The notes under the pieces were generated by a model. That model saw only the letters and a program-made list of their open reading frames with translations, made no database searches and was not told the DNA's origin. The position numbers were made by a program, and so were the translations under genes. From Saccoglossus kowalevskii (Eukaryota; Hemichordata; Enteropneusta; Harrimaniidae), in assembly GCF_000003605.2 (NCBI RefSeq), contig NW_003122913.1, forward strand, positions 205,201 through 269,200: DNA of 64,000 nucleotides, written 5' to 3'. How positions within the stretch are numbered: the stretch's first letter is position 1; the number at the start of each line of letters is the position of its first letter. Shown piece after piece: positions 47,371 through 59,079 of this stretch.

Positions 47371-50320
47371 AACATCAAAGATGACACAAATAAAAGGATA
47401 CAGAATAATAATAAGATGAGTCTTTTGTTTTGTTTACATTTTTACTAAATTGCGCCGGTATAACCGCACTGTTTACGGTACAGTTTTAAATTTTGCTAAA
47501 ACGATGTTTTGCCTTTCTTAAACAGAATAAGAGATGCCGAGATGCGCAGTCAAGCAGAAACAAAGCACGGCTGGTCGGGTCTCAATTCAGTGCTAGGGGC
47601 AATCAATCGACATACCATTTGATCGTAGACTTAATATTATGCAGAACCGTTTTTTTTAATGATGTGGTAGGGAAAGAAGATGGGAAGCATTCTTGAATCA
47701 ATTGTAAGTGAAGTGATCAAAAAAACTTGAACAGGCCATTGTTATCTCGAAAAACAACCCAATGAATATAATTTAATTGAGATGTAATTTTTAAGCAACT
47801 TAAAATGTATCGTAACTGTTTGAATTGTTGTTATTTTGTCAGTATAATTTATTTGAAACAGCATATAGAAATTTATTAGCAGTTAGTTGCCATGATTTCT
47901 GTGTAAGACTTTACATACATTTTGATTTTTATAAAGCCAGTGATGTTTGTGTCAACAGCAAAACAGGTCTAAATGTGTGAATAAACAAATTGAGAAGTTT
48001 CCGAAAGACAGACCTTAATAATAGAGAGGCCCATGAAAACGCAAAGGTTCAAATCAACAACAGAAAAGTCATAACAGATTAATCAGTTTGTCAGAGGAAC
48101 AGGAATCAGTTGCAGCTGATTAATGCTGTCAACTTGTTGAATGTTCAAGTCTACTTTTCGTACTCTCCCGAAAAATGAATCTGTAGAATTTCTTCTGTGC
48201 ATTTACTGAATTGAAGAGTTATTTGATGTATGTACATTTATGCTATGTTGTGTTGAAAAAACATTTTGTGTTGCAATAATATAATATATAACAACATTTC
48301 AAACAACAAATCAAACAACATTCTGAAGTAGTTGTGATTCTTGTGGCAAAGCTACATAATAGGAATCCTGGATAATCTTTATTTTGTGCATTTTTAAGCC
48401 CAAGTATGAAAAATGGTGTGACTACTCTTCTGGTTGCTACCGGAAATATACAACGATATATTTTAAATCATTGAGGCATGCTTATTATGTGTAAAAGAAT
48501 AGCGAGTGAGTGAGTCCTTGCTACATTTTAGGTCAGGCTTACAGTATGGGTTTGTGAATGTTATATAACTACACGTAGCTGGGCCATTCTAAATTGACAA
48601 AAAAGTTACTGAATGTGACTAACAAATACACAGGCATATTTGTGAGTCAAAAGTCAACCTAGTTACACTTTGAGGTCAAAGGTCTACATTAAGATATATA
48701 TGTCTATGTCTGTTCACAATAGAGTTTCAAAAGGAAATATTGACCTTCTTAGAATTGACACGCATGTGACATTGGATGATTTTGGCGTTATCGGCTCAAA
48801 AACGTCACAGTTTGTATTTATATGTATAGCCATTACCTTTAAACTTGGCACACACACGTTTCTTATGTGATTCTAATACTTACGTGTGAACGTTGATGTC
48901 AAATTAAAGAAATCTAGCAGAGACTCATTTTGATTGGTTTTGTGGGATAAAACAAAGAGTTAACATTTACTAATCACTTTGAATAATGCAGTGATTGAGT
49001 GAATAATACCACTAGAGCTAGCACAACAGTGAACTCACTCTTTTTGGCGTTTGCTTTCGACTTTGGACAATATGTGGCACATCAAACACCCGTAAATAGG
49101 ATTCTTAACATCGGAATTGCTTCTGAGCTCACGTTCCGTCTGTTCATAACCTTGTGAACATTTCGTATATCATGTATGGGGGTGCGCGATATCTAACAAC
49201 CAACTTTGGAATTCATTACAAGTAAATATCTCTAAATTTACGTATTCTCCATTTCGCTTACATTACAGTTGACTTACCAAGCAATACGACAACCTTGCCA
49301 TTAATTTACAGTAGTCCCTGTGACGTCTATGTTATCTCAGGAGCGTGCGAGTTTACAGGATCGAACACACAGGTCGAAGGCTTAATATGGAAGAGCAGAC
49401 ATCGATGACGTTACAAAGTACATTACTATTGATAAAGAGTGCCTTTATTTAATCCTTATTTAGACTCTATTTACCTTTTTATTTGTTAACGAAAATAACC
49501 TTGTGTCGATATGTCTGTTCTCTGCCTCGATACACACACTACTATTCAGTCAACATTCAGTATGATTCCAACTGTTTGACATTAAAATCTGTTATTGGCA
49601 ATTTGAACCTTATACATTCTCACGTAATCTGCTGTGTTAGTTTTTCAACGGTATGAACGATGTGCCACAAATGCGATCTGAATATCAAAGCAGGCGCAAA
49701 GTGCAGTGAAAGTCAGCATATTAGACACTGACATACACATTGTGTTTTCCATTCAGGGATAAAGTTTATACATTCTTATATACATATATACATCTAAAGA
49801 TATGGTTGCACACGAGTTAAAACTTAAAATGCAATTCATTATATACACTCATATGCTGTTAATCCCCCTCCCCCAAAAAATACTTAACTGCATATTTACT
49901 AGTATTGTGCTGCTAATTGGTATTACACAAAAAGTCACTTCACGGGAGGTCTCACACGCAAAAAAACTGATTCAGAGCTCGACTGATGCGGTTTCCTTCC
50001 TCAGTTATCGCCCTACATTAATGCTGACTTGACATTATTTCAGTAATGTGCATTTACGTGATATAACTGTCAAAGCTAATGTTTCATTGAATATTTCCGT
50101 TTTTCTAAATATTGTCCTAAATAAACTGCTGCATGTCTATCGAATATGGGACGGCTAATGATTTAAAAGTAACTCTGAATAGCTTTGAGGAATGCTGGGT
50201 ATGTGAGTTTTACTCCAAATTTCATAATATTGGCCACTAAGTGTTTCTAGAATCGCTTAGCAAAACGATTTGTTCAAAGCAGGAGGGTCGTTTGTTTTTA
50301 AACATTGACACGCTATGGCC
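47371..50320. other. Non-coding stretch
   Basis: About 3 kb with no supported gene. ORFs of 66-76 codons (47493, 48670, 49802) lack motifs. Confidence 0.4.
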
Positions 50321-50400
50321 ATCTGACGCATGCGCATGTGACGACTTTCCCGTTTTAAGTATAAAAATGGCGTGGCTAGTACTGAGCTTTTCTGGTGCAC
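50321..50400 (+). promoter_or_regulatory. Candidate core promoter (NRF1-like site plus TATA)
   Basis: A GCATGCGC palindrome (50328-50335, inside GACGCATGCGCATGTGACG), typical of NRF1 sites, is followed 24 bp later by TATAAAAA (50360-50367) and then ATGGCG. Initiation would fall near 50390. No coding exon follows in the next 1.8 kb except AARS2 exon 1, so it could be a distal AARS2 promoter, the promoter of a non-coding RNA, or chance. Confidence 0.3.
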
Positions 50401-50439
50401 GTGGTTAATGAAAATGTGCAACGTTTAGTCTGATAATTT

Positions 50440-50600
50440 AATAATTAACTGGTATAATGTAATACCAATTCGTAATGTGATAACTCGTCGGTAATGTTAT
50501 GAATGACCGATAATGTAATAATTTGTCCATCCGATATTGTAATCACGATTTTACTGCTATTGTAATAACATCCAATAACCATAGTTATATGTGAAAATTC
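50440..50600. repeat. Degenerate tandem repeat around TAATGTAAT
   Basis: About six loose repeats of 18-25 bp with the core RTAATGTRATAA (near 50455, 50472, 50492, 50512, 50536, 50562), separated by CGTCG, GACC, CATCC-like spacers. Too diverged to define exactly. Confidence 0.45.
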
Positions 50601-50680
50601 AAGTTTTAAACCAAAGCATAATTATACCAGTAATTATAATGTGAGTTATTTACATAGTATGTACCTATTACATATTTTGG

Positions 50681-50939
50681 ATAATATGAGGTTATTACGA
50701 GGATACCGAAACGTATGCACGAAGACAGTACAGCGGGAGTATCGACCGACGCGCAGCCGGTGGAGATCGATGGGGCTGCCATGTTTGTTTTTATTATTAG
50801 TGGAGGCTCACGCGCATAATCGCTCCATAGTTGGAATTCACATTTCCTAAAATGGTAGGATGAAAATACCCCGTAAAATACCACAAAATTACGGCACGCT
50901 GTAACTTACGGCGTTACGTATACAGATGTATAATAATAT
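50681..50939 (+). repeat. Dispersed repeat family R1, copy 2
   Basis: Runs from ATAATATGAGGTTATTACGA to ACAGATGTATAATAAT. Internal landmarks CATGTTTGTTTTTATTATTA, ATGGTAGGATGAAAATACC and CACGCTGTAACTTACGG are shared with 18318-18536 and 57678-57976. No transposase frame; terminal inverted repeats are weak, so it may be a SINE-like or miniature element. Confidence 0.75.
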
Positions 50940-52100
50940 CATTTATTAAATGACTGTATAAGTTTTTAATCACTTTCTTGACACATATGCCGTTGCATTA
51001 AGATAGCAACGAAAAATAGACGGAAGCTACTCAAATAAGAGTTAAATAAACTTAATTGAAAAAGATTGTGGAAGTATTCGCCTGATTCATATCTGGTTCG
51101 AAAATAATCAGCCTTAGTTTCAGATTAACCGCCATACGTTCTACTCAACTTAAGGTGAGGTGGGTTGTAAGTATGCCGAGGTGGTCTTTATTACGTAAAT
51201 AAACTGAATTATCGAAACATTTGAGTTCGAGTGCGGAATGGCTTCGCAAAAAATACTATACCCACATGAGTTTCTATGCACAAGAGAATAACTTTTAATG
51301 TCTGAAATATTCCTCTGATGGTAAAAACAAATCGGGTTAGCGACGTTGGCGAACTTCGAGTTAGTAATTTCAAGTCGTGAGTTAGCACCCCTTCAAAAAA
51401 TCGGGTAAAAGTTGGCGTGATTAGATCAACACTGGGTGTGGTCGGGCCAAAAAGTACGACCCGACAGTAGACGAGGTCAATGACTCGAAGTCCGAACTCG
51501 AAGTATAGCTGCCTCTGAGGGTTATTGTGGGACTGTGTGTGAAATGACAACCGATACGTCTGGGTCGTATATTCTGGATGCAATCACGAGTAACATCGAT
51601 AATTAGAATTTGACAGAAATTAATTTTTGAAAATTGTCAGTAAAAATTCTTCAATATTAAGGAAAAGGTAGTGGGATTTAAATACGATAGTTTCAGACTA
51701 GCCATTATTTTGAATGTTCGGAGTTCGACTCTCTATTGATTTTGTTTCCACTATACGAATAAACACATTAATGTCAATTTCTATTTGATCGATTTCAAAC
51801 TGCACTGTCACGCAAAAAGCAAAATAACAGTGTCATATCATCTCGCTCGTATATGTCTTTTAACTGCTTGTCTGTTGTGAAATATAAAAACATTCAGTTT
51901 ATTCAAATCACACCGGATTTTTATATTGAGATGCAATATTTTGACAGACCAAATACGGACATGTACGAAAACTAGATTACAAAGAGAAAAAGAGGTCATT
52001 TGAGTGGAGAAATTAAATACGCGGCAGAAAAAAACAAAACATTTATAATTATTTTTTCACCAACCCAATATGTTGCAAGCGCCCGTGCTCCCAGGTGCCT
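50940..52100. other. Region upstream of AARS2
   Basis: A 124-codon minus-strand ORF (51209-51583) has no recognisable motif and low-complexity Thr/Phe-rich sequence. Otherwise non-coding. Confidence 0.35.
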
Positions 52101-52135
52101 GCAGATGGCAATGAATAAGCTCAACGTCCTTCGTG

Positions 52136-52180
52136 TGACGTCAGAGGTATTCCCCCGTATTGTAAAACAAGATGGCGTCC
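52136..52180 (+). promoter_or_regulatory. AARS2 proximal promoter: CRE and YY1-like sites
   Basis: A perfect CRE palindrome TGACGTCA lies at 52136-52143 and CAAGATGGCGTCC, a YY1-type motif common just downstream of TATA-less start sites of nuclear genes for mitochondrial proteins, at 52168-52180. Both are within 120 bp of the AARS2 ATG, and no TATA box is close. The motifs are seen; binding is inferred. Confidence 0.45.
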
Positions 52181-52250
52181 CCGTGAGAAACGGCGTGAAC
52201 GTGGTTCCTGGGTTCGTTCATGTAGTTTCTACCTCACCGCAGTATGAAAT

Positions 52251-52535
52251 ATGTCGATTAATTTTAAGCAATCATCAGTTCTGTCAAGACAGTTGTGTTT
52301 TTGTTTGAAGAACGCCTCGATCGCACCGAACGTCGTGAACAGATGTTTTCACCGGACACATGTCGACTGCCGCAGTACGACGTCGACAAAATCAAACATC
52401 TTGACATCAGGAGAAATCAGAAGAAAGTTCATCGATTATTTCAAAGAGAAGCAGAGTCATTTGTTCGTACCGTCTTCATCGGTTATACCAAGAGAGGATA
52501 AAACATTGTTATTTACAAATGCTGGAATGAATCAG
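52251..52535 (+). CDS. AARS2: Alanyl-tRNA synthetase, mitochondrial: exon 1
   Basis: First coding exon, 95 codons, ending in frame at CAG|GTAAAA. The first 50 residues after ATG 52251 are rich in Ser, Arg and Asn and poor in acids ([17 protein letters not shown]...), as in a mitochondrial presequence. From about residue 52, [19 protein letters not shown] begins the catalytic domain of class II AlaRS, followed by FVPSSSVIP and [10 protein letters not shown], the conserved AlaRS start. The enzyme attaches alanine to tRNA-Ala in the mitochondrial matrix. An upstream overlapping ORF (52000-52308) in another frame lies in the promoter/5' UTR and is not the product. Confidence 0.92.
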
Positions 52536-53842
52536 GTAAAATAATTACCCCAATATCTGTCTTGTCTTTATCTCTTTATCATTATTTCTACTTGGGAGAA
52601 TAGTGTCTGGGCGACCCCCTAAATTTTAGATTTGAAGATTTTTAGATTCAAGATATGGCAAAATTTAATTAGGATGATGGTAAATAATTAAGCATGTATA
52701 TTGTATATCAATCTCAACTTACACGTCATAATAGAAGAGACTTATTTCTTGAAATTGACCTAATATTTATTTAGGAATTGGCCAAATTCTAAATCTCAAA
52801 AATATTTTTCTAGGGCTTGTCTAAATTTTCAATGATTGTCGACTAGCTTATTCTTCTCTGTTATTATTATGACTACTAATTTTCTCTGATTTTTTTATTT
52901 TCAATACTTATTCTAATTCCATTAGAAGAATCCATGCCTCGATCGTGCATGACTTTGAATAAAAATCGTCAAAAAAGTAGACCCAACAAAATTTAGCTTG
53001 CTTTGAAAAATGGAGTCCATAATTTGAATCTTGACACAGGTACATGTACACATAAACACTAACATCTCCATCTACATAACAGATGACCACCAGCTTTAAA
53101 GTTTCTGTGAATTGTCTGCTACATTCTTGCCTAAAATAATTTATTGGTACATCAATATTATTATTTTTTATGTTTCTAAGAATAAAATATTTTTTAAAGT
53201 GAAAATATGGGTTTGAAGCTCAGTCTACGGTAACTTTATTTTTGTGTATTTTAAAACGAGGCTCCTCATTAGCTTCTCATTAGCATACAGATATATGATG
53301 ATGTGTGTATGCAAACTTGTTGGGCAGTTTGCATTGCTGATACATATCTATAAGACATATTTCCTGTTCAATTTTCTCATTTTTGACTAAATTGCCACTT
53401 ATGTACTTGTTCGTCAAGAAAGAATGGATCATAGTGAACACACAATATCAAGTTTATCGCATAGGGTTGAGTTATATGTGAAATATGTCCTTTAAAATTC
53501 TGGCATAGCTGGTTACCGTGATCATCAGCATCATAATTATGACATTATATTGTAAATTACATGGTCGAAACAAATTGACAGCCCAATCCCGGATTCTTAT
53601 TCCAGAAATTATTACGTAGATCAAACTGCAAGTAAAGATCATAGAGGCGTGATGTCATCATTTAACACCAATCACCGAACAATTCACAAACTATGTTATT
53701 TCCTGATTGTCCGACACTTCGGTTTTCACGTGACTATCAAAATTATTGCTACCTCTTACACAAACTAAGTGGTCGCTATAAAGCAATATTCAAGATCACA
53801 AAGACATCAAATCATTTGAAACACTTGCTTGACATCTCTCTT

Positions 53843-54169
53843 CTAATATATGCCACAGTGAACATGGACTGGTCTGGAATCTTGTTCTTTAGAAAGTGTT
53901 GCTTTTGCACCAGGTTTAAGTTTTCGCTTGTGTTTAAAACATATGTGTTCTTTTATAAATGAGGATAGTTGTTTTGCAAAAGAATCGGAGGTAAAATGGA
54001 CACTGCATATGGCGGTGTAAGAAGAATGTCCTACCCTACGTTTTCTCATTGCTTTCATGGCGTTCGTCCACTAATGTTGCACCTTTGGATTGATTGTAAA
54101 CGTGTAATTACTTACACTGTGGCTATACGTATTACTCCACCCACCCACGACACAACGTTTAACCATCAT
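53843..54169 (-). pseudogene. THAP-domain pseudogene or transposon relic
   Basis: From an ATG at 54169 the minus strand reads MMVKRCVVGGWSNTYS, aligning with the C-x4-C start of a THAP zinc-finger domain with the second Cys changed to Trp. Then comes FTINPKVQH, a TAG stop, WTNAMKAM with the invariant Trp, then TAICSVHFTSDSF (the C-x2-H pair) and KRKLKPGAKATLS, where the AVPTLF box has decayed. THAP domains bind DNA and occur in P-element-type transposases and in host regulators. Only the domain remains; nothing downstream suggests a transposase body. Broken by the stop, the lost Cys and the lost Pro, it is not functional. Confidence 0.85.
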
Positions 54170-55126
54170 ACATGTAAATGTTTGTAGTGAAAACAACTTC
54201 TAAAAACTCTCTCTCTCAAAATAAAATAGATAAAAAACTGCTGACTGAAAAATGTATATCGTTAAAAGTATCATATGTTGAATGACACAGTGCTATACAG
54301 AGTATGGCTTCCTCACATATTTTGGCATTTGGTGACGCACTTTAACTCGTCGAGAGACAGAAATCCGGAAATAATCAACCGTTCCAGGATAGGTGGGTGT
54401 GGCTACAGCACAAGAAATATCTTGTAATTAACGAGTAATCATGTTCAACAAATCATTCAATAACTGTCTTATTTCAGTGGAATACAAATTAAAAATTGGA
54501 AACATGTAGATGGGCATTTCATAGGCACTTTAATTTTGATTTTATTAATATGTATTAATTTAAAGAACTCACTAATACAATTTGATATCAATCTAATGTA
54601 TAATTGTTTGGCCTGGGTTGGTGACAAACCAAGAAAACCTTGCCAGAATAAAAAATCAGGTCAAGGCCATAGGATTCATTGTAGTCTCAATTACATAACC
54701 TTAGATGTATGTCAAGTTGCGATGGCATCTTCTGCTGTCCATGTTTTTACTGAAATGAGTTACCGGTCAGAAAAAGAATGTGTAATAGCATTACTGAGAA
54801 TTATTTGGAAATTCTATTGGTATTGTCTTTGCAGACTTGACAGTGTGGCTTTATTGAATGCTGACTTTACTGTCTGAGATTCAGCATTGGGGTGTGCAAC
54901 TTGGTGACTTGCAAATCTTATTTAGTGTACTTATACATGCTGCAGAAAAATGTTCATCCCTCACTCCTTTTCGTCTGGAAACTTGAACAAGCTGAATTGT
55001 TCAGTCTATTTCCAACTGTCTATTTTGATAATCTTTGAACCAACTTGGTTATATCGGTATATCCAGCTGTTTTCATAGCATTATGCTCAAACATGTCAAA
55101 GTATTAATCAGGCTAAATAGATTATA

Positions 55127-55842
55127 GTTGCGTTCACGCACAGCTCCTTAGCACGGGATAAGAGGTCAAATTCCGTAGCCCGTGCTAAGCAAACGTGCGT
55201 GAACGCTTAGCACGGGCTAAGGAATGCTAAGTACGGGTTAAATCTGATCCGAATTTAAGACGCGGTCTAGACCCTTAGCACGGGCTAATGATGTGTGCGC
55301 GAACGCTTAGCCCAGGGCTAAGCTCCCTCTGTAGCGACCTTTGGGTATGAACATTATGCATGTGATCAAATATATCTAACTTTCTCATTCCCAAAATGGC
55401 AATCGAGCTCAGTGTACACGCTTCCACACTGATCGGGTCGCTGTAGTACAGCGTACAGCAGCTCCAATCATAGACAAAATAAATTTGGTGCGCTGTCTAC
55501 GACATGCATTAATAAAACTCTGTATTCTTTTACGCCGTTGTATACTGTTTCTGTGCATCCAAATAAGTTGGGCCCGCCTTCTCTCGCGTTTCTGTGCACG
55601 TCGCTTCAAAATTAGAATGAAACATTTCAGCAGCAGAAATAGAACCTTGCGCATGTCATCCATTTTTCGTTCGTAAATAGCGGCTTGCCAAAGGTCACCA
55701 ACTGATGGCACCCTTTAGCCCGTGCTAACGACTGGCCCTCCCTGTGCGTGGACGCAATTGGGTCTAGCTGAAACGCAAATATGCTAGATAAGCCTAAATC
55801 AGCTTAAATCTTAGCCCGTACTTCGTGTAACGTGAACACAAC
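55127..55842 (-). mobile_element. Harbinger-like element with repeated GGGCTAA motif
   Basis: The ends are imperfect inverted repeats, GTTGCGTTCACGCAC on the left and (read inward) GTTGTGTTCACGTTAC on the right, flanked by TA. Variants of TTAGCACGGGCTAA, a near-palindrome, occur many times in both subterminal regions (about 55148-55320 and 55710-55830). Inside, a 100-codon minus frame (55409-55711) is very basic, with RRRAQLIWMH then RNSIQRRKRIQSF, resembling the RRRxxWVHxxxRxR segment near the N-terminus of PIF/Harbinger transposases. The DDE domain is absent, so the element is non-autonomous. The superfamily call rests on this segment and is moderate. Confidence 0.6.
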
Positions 55843-55999
55843 TAATGTTAAAATTGAGTCATTTGTTTGTGTATTGCAGCAAAAGCAAAGCAAAAGACAA
55901 TTAGTCCAAAAAGCAAATACATATAAATACATAAAGTCCATATAGTGGAAACAATGACACATTCAAGTTCTGATTTTCATGGCAAAAAAAACACAAAAC

Positions 56000-57060
56000 T
56001 AGCTAACTGGTTTAAATTATTAGCATATCTTGACCTCATACAGTAAGCAAGATAAATTTGTATAAGAAGAGTTAGTACAAAACCACACAAGCAAAAATTC
56101 TATTCTAATACATTGATAGTGAAGGCAAATTGCCAGAAAATGATATTCGTCTTCAATATAAAATTGATTGCATTCAACACAGTATTCAAAAAGTCTTTTA
56201 TCAAAGGAGACATTTTCATGTCTTCCCTTTCAGTATGCAAATTGTGAGAAGAACAAGGTAACCTTGATAACGCATCTCTAAATTTAAAAACATGAATTCA
56301 AGACAAATATTATTCTTGATCAAGTAATGACATAAATTATGATAGGAATGAACAGAGTTTGAGGGAAGAAGCAGTGTCGTTGTGCCAGACTTGTTGTGAA
56401 CTGTACAAGAGACAGATTTTATGATGCCACACTTTGGTTCAACCATACATGGCCGAATCCGAAGCAAAAAAGCAACATTTTTACACTAAACACCCAATTT
56501 ACTTACGTTATAACATTTTGATCTTTATCTATTAGCATCCATTTTTAGTAACTTCAGCCAATGAATTTTTAATGTAAAGAACATGGAGAGGAAATCGTCC
56601 ACATTTGGAAACAGCTGATAAATCAATGAGTTATTATACTTGCATCGAATAGAAATTTACAAAATTGATTTTGAACTTGTTCTATTTGAGGAGCGTTCTC
56701 AAAACCCCAGATATCACTACCATATAATAAGATTTGCACAATGATGGCACCAAATAATTTGAATGAATCGGGATATAGTCATACTTCCAAGTTTTTGAAT
56801 CTGAAAAAAAATAACTACATATACTGTACCTTAATTTCTTGATTGCAATCATGTTTTAGATAACCACCCCCTGCAAAAAACAATTATCTATGTTTGTTTA
56901 GGTTTAGAGTTAGACCCCAGTGAGAACAAAATTGGTGTACTTTATTTGTTGTTGAGTGTGTATTGGCATTTCAGAACTCACGGCTACCTCATCCGCGTAC
57001 ATCAAGATATTTTAAGGTTTTGAAGATTGTCATCAATGCAAACTCCCTTCTCATCTAACA
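56000..57060 (-). mobile_element. LINE fossil antisense in AARS2 intron 1
   Basis: Minus-strand blocks in ORF2 order: YADEVAVSSE (the YADD catalytic box of RT, second Asp changed to Glu) near 57000; FCSHWGLTLNLNK near 56920; ILLYGSDIWGFE near 56710; VQNQFCKFLF; then ALSRLPCSSHNLHTE near 56230. The last block matches the SRFRTSNHSLAIEKGRH block of the 62.2-kb LINE, so both may be of one broad family. Many stops. Confidence 0.8.
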
Positions 57061-57294
57061 TGATAAATGAAATAATTTTTTGTTTAATTATTGTGTTTAC
57101 CTTTTCTAGTATGATAATAAAACGATTTACATAGTGGGCGTGTCAATAAAAAGTACATATATCTTGAAGTCTAGAAATGTACGGAAACCAAAAGTCTCAA
57201 ACCATCTTGTTAACTGACAATCCAAATAAAACTAGTAACCATGGTAACAACATTCATCTCTAGCTAATGAATATTTTCTTGTATTTATCCAAAG

Positions 57295-57483
57295 TTTAAA
57301 AGTATCTTCCAAGGTGCTGTAGATCCAAGTAGTCCAATAGTGAAATACAGACGTGTTGTCAACAGCCAGAAATGTATCCGTGCTGGGGGGAAACACAACG
57401 ACTTAGATGATGTTGGTAAAGATGTCTACCATCACACTTTTTTTGAAATGCTAGGAAATTGGAGTTTTGGAGACTATTTCAAG
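57295..57483 (+). CDS. AARS2: AARS2 exon 2
   Basis: 63 codons, phase 0 at both ends. Begins [14 protein letters not shown] and contains [20 protein letters not shown] and [17 protein letters not shown], signature blocks of the AlaRS catalytic core that bind ATP and alanine. Flanked by CCAAAG and GTAAGA. Confidence 0.95.
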
Positions 57484-57677
57484 GTAAGAGAAAAAAAATA
57501 TGAGTTTTAATTTTAAGATCAGTATGGTGGTTTTCTTGACATAGCATAGTTTTTTACAGTTATAGTGTTAAAAAACCACAGTCATCATGCCTTGTTGTGC
57601 TTGATGTGGGTTCCTAGCAACATATACAGCTATAATAATACCGCTGAATGAAAAATTATTTGATAATCATAATGTAG

Positions 57678-57976
57678 CGTAATATTATGAGATTATTACG
57701 ATGATACCTCAAGTATGCACGTATGTCTGAGTACATTATACATCTTTTCCTTCCAAGGATACGTCATGGCAATGCCAAAATCCAAAAAGTTTAGAACAGA
57801 ATCAGCGAACTCCTGGTGGCAGTCATGTTTGTTTTTATTATTACACTTACATGCGTAATCATTCTTTATTTGATATTCGCATTTCCTAATATGGTAGGAT
57901 TGAAAAAACCCGTGAAATCCCTCAAAATTATGGCTCGCTGTAACTTATGGCGTTATGGTGACAGATGTATAATAAT
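57678..57976 (+). repeat. Dispersed repeat family R1, copy 3 (AARS2 intron 2)
   Basis: Same orientation and landmarks as 50681-50939: GATTATTACGATGATACC, CATGTTTGTTTTTATTATTA, ATGGTAGGATTGAAAAA, CGCTGTAACTTATGGCGTTA, ACAGATGTATAATAAT. It lies wholly within the intron between exons 2 and 3. Confidence 0.75.
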
Positions 57977-58289
57977 TATCTTTAATCTCAAAGCATCATG
58001 ATACAAATGCAAATGCTTAGCATAGATCTGCTTAAAAGTGTAACTAATATTAATTTGTATATTTTTGAATTTAAATTTGGTATTGTATCTATATTACTAA
58101 TATGCCTAAAATTAGATTTAATATGTTTTGAATGTAAGCTAAGCTTAGTTTAAAGCCAGTTTAAAGTTAGGTGAATATATGTTAAGTTACACTTGGACTT
58201 CAATTCTATTCTATTTATACATACATATAGGAACAAGTAGTATCAGTTGATGACCTCTTTAATTAAAATACATCTCATTTTACCTGCAG

Positions 58290-58435
58290 AAGGAGACTTG
58301 TGAGATGGCATGGGATTTGTTAATTAACGTCTATGGTTTATCATCGAATAGATTATACGTGACATATTTTGGTGGAAATCAACAACTAGGTTTATCACCC
58401 GATATTGAATGTAGAAATATTTGGAAGAATATTGG
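58290..58435 (+). CDS. AARS2: AARS2 exon 3
   Basis: 146 bp from CTGCAG| to ATTGG|GTAAGA. Reads KETCEMAWDLLINVYGLSS then RLYVTYFGGN and ECRNIWKNIG, the part of the AlaRS core after the GDYFK block (KxxAIxxAWxLL and RLxVTYF). Leaves two bases of a split codon. Confidence 0.93.
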
Positions 58436-58887
58436 GTAAGACGTGTATTATATAATATTTTACATATTAAATGTTATACTGTTTTAAACCATAATCTGCC
58501 ATACTAAAATAACTCATGGAGTAGGGAATTTATTTTCACAAGTGATATTTTTGTGGTCTATGCCGAGACTAATAAAAATTACATCAAGCACATCATTTTA
58601 AAATAATTACTAGATGTACTATCCCAGTGTATCTATATAAATTGTTTCCATTCTTAGTGAGGAACATTTTATTCAATGTTTTATTTATTACAGTGCCATC
58701 AGTGTTTAAGTTTATTTTTTACTTTGTTTTTATAGTTTTTATCAATTCTAACCTGAAAAAGTAATTTTTTACAAGATTTTGAATTTCTGTTTTTTGTACT
58801 GTTATAAAATGTTGTGTTCCTTCAAGTAACATCCCCAGTGTTATGTAATAACTGATGAATAATATCCTGAATATTTAACGTTAACAG

Positions 58888-59079
58888 TGTCGCAGAAGAC
58901 AGAATTCTACCGTATGGGATGAACGAAAATTTTTGGGAGATGGGCACAATCGGACCTTGCGGAATGTGTAGTGAGATCCATTACGATAGAATCGGTAACC
59001 GAAATGCTACGTCGCTGATTAATAAAGATGATCCCAGTGTTCTTGAATTATGGAATCTAGTTTTCATACAATACAATAG
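58888..59079 (+). CDS. AARS2: AARS2 exon 4
   Basis: 192 bp, completing the split Gly codon. Contains [20 protein letters not shown], the AlaRS motif usually seen as WEMGDTGPCGPCSEIHYD; here the DT is TI and the second Pro is Met. Ends [14 protein letters not shown] with a split codon at AG|GTAAGC. The variants are unusual but the core GPCG, CSE and HYD are kept. Confidence 0.94.

Larger units (their letters stand above)
52536..57294 (+). other. AARS2: AARS2 intron 1 (4.76 kb)
   Basis: Phase-0 intron from GTAAAA to CCAAAG. It carries a THAP-domain relic (53843-54169, minus), a Harbinger-like element (55127-55842) and a LINE fossil (about 56000-57060, minus). The first 1.3 kb and 54170-55126 show nothing else; ORFs at 53693-53962 and 54536-54877 lack motifs. 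Confidence 0.85.

Noticed and set aside
51209-51583. 124-codon minus-strand ORF
   Set aside because: No recognisable motif; Thr/Phe-rich composition suggests chance, although its length is notable.
52000-52308. 102-codon ORF overlapping AARS2 exon 1
   Set aside because: Different frame from the AlaRS exon, lies over the CRE/YY1 promoter region and shows no domain.
54536-54877. 113-codon ORF in AARS2 intron 1
   Set aside because: No domain, intronic, with no splice evidence.
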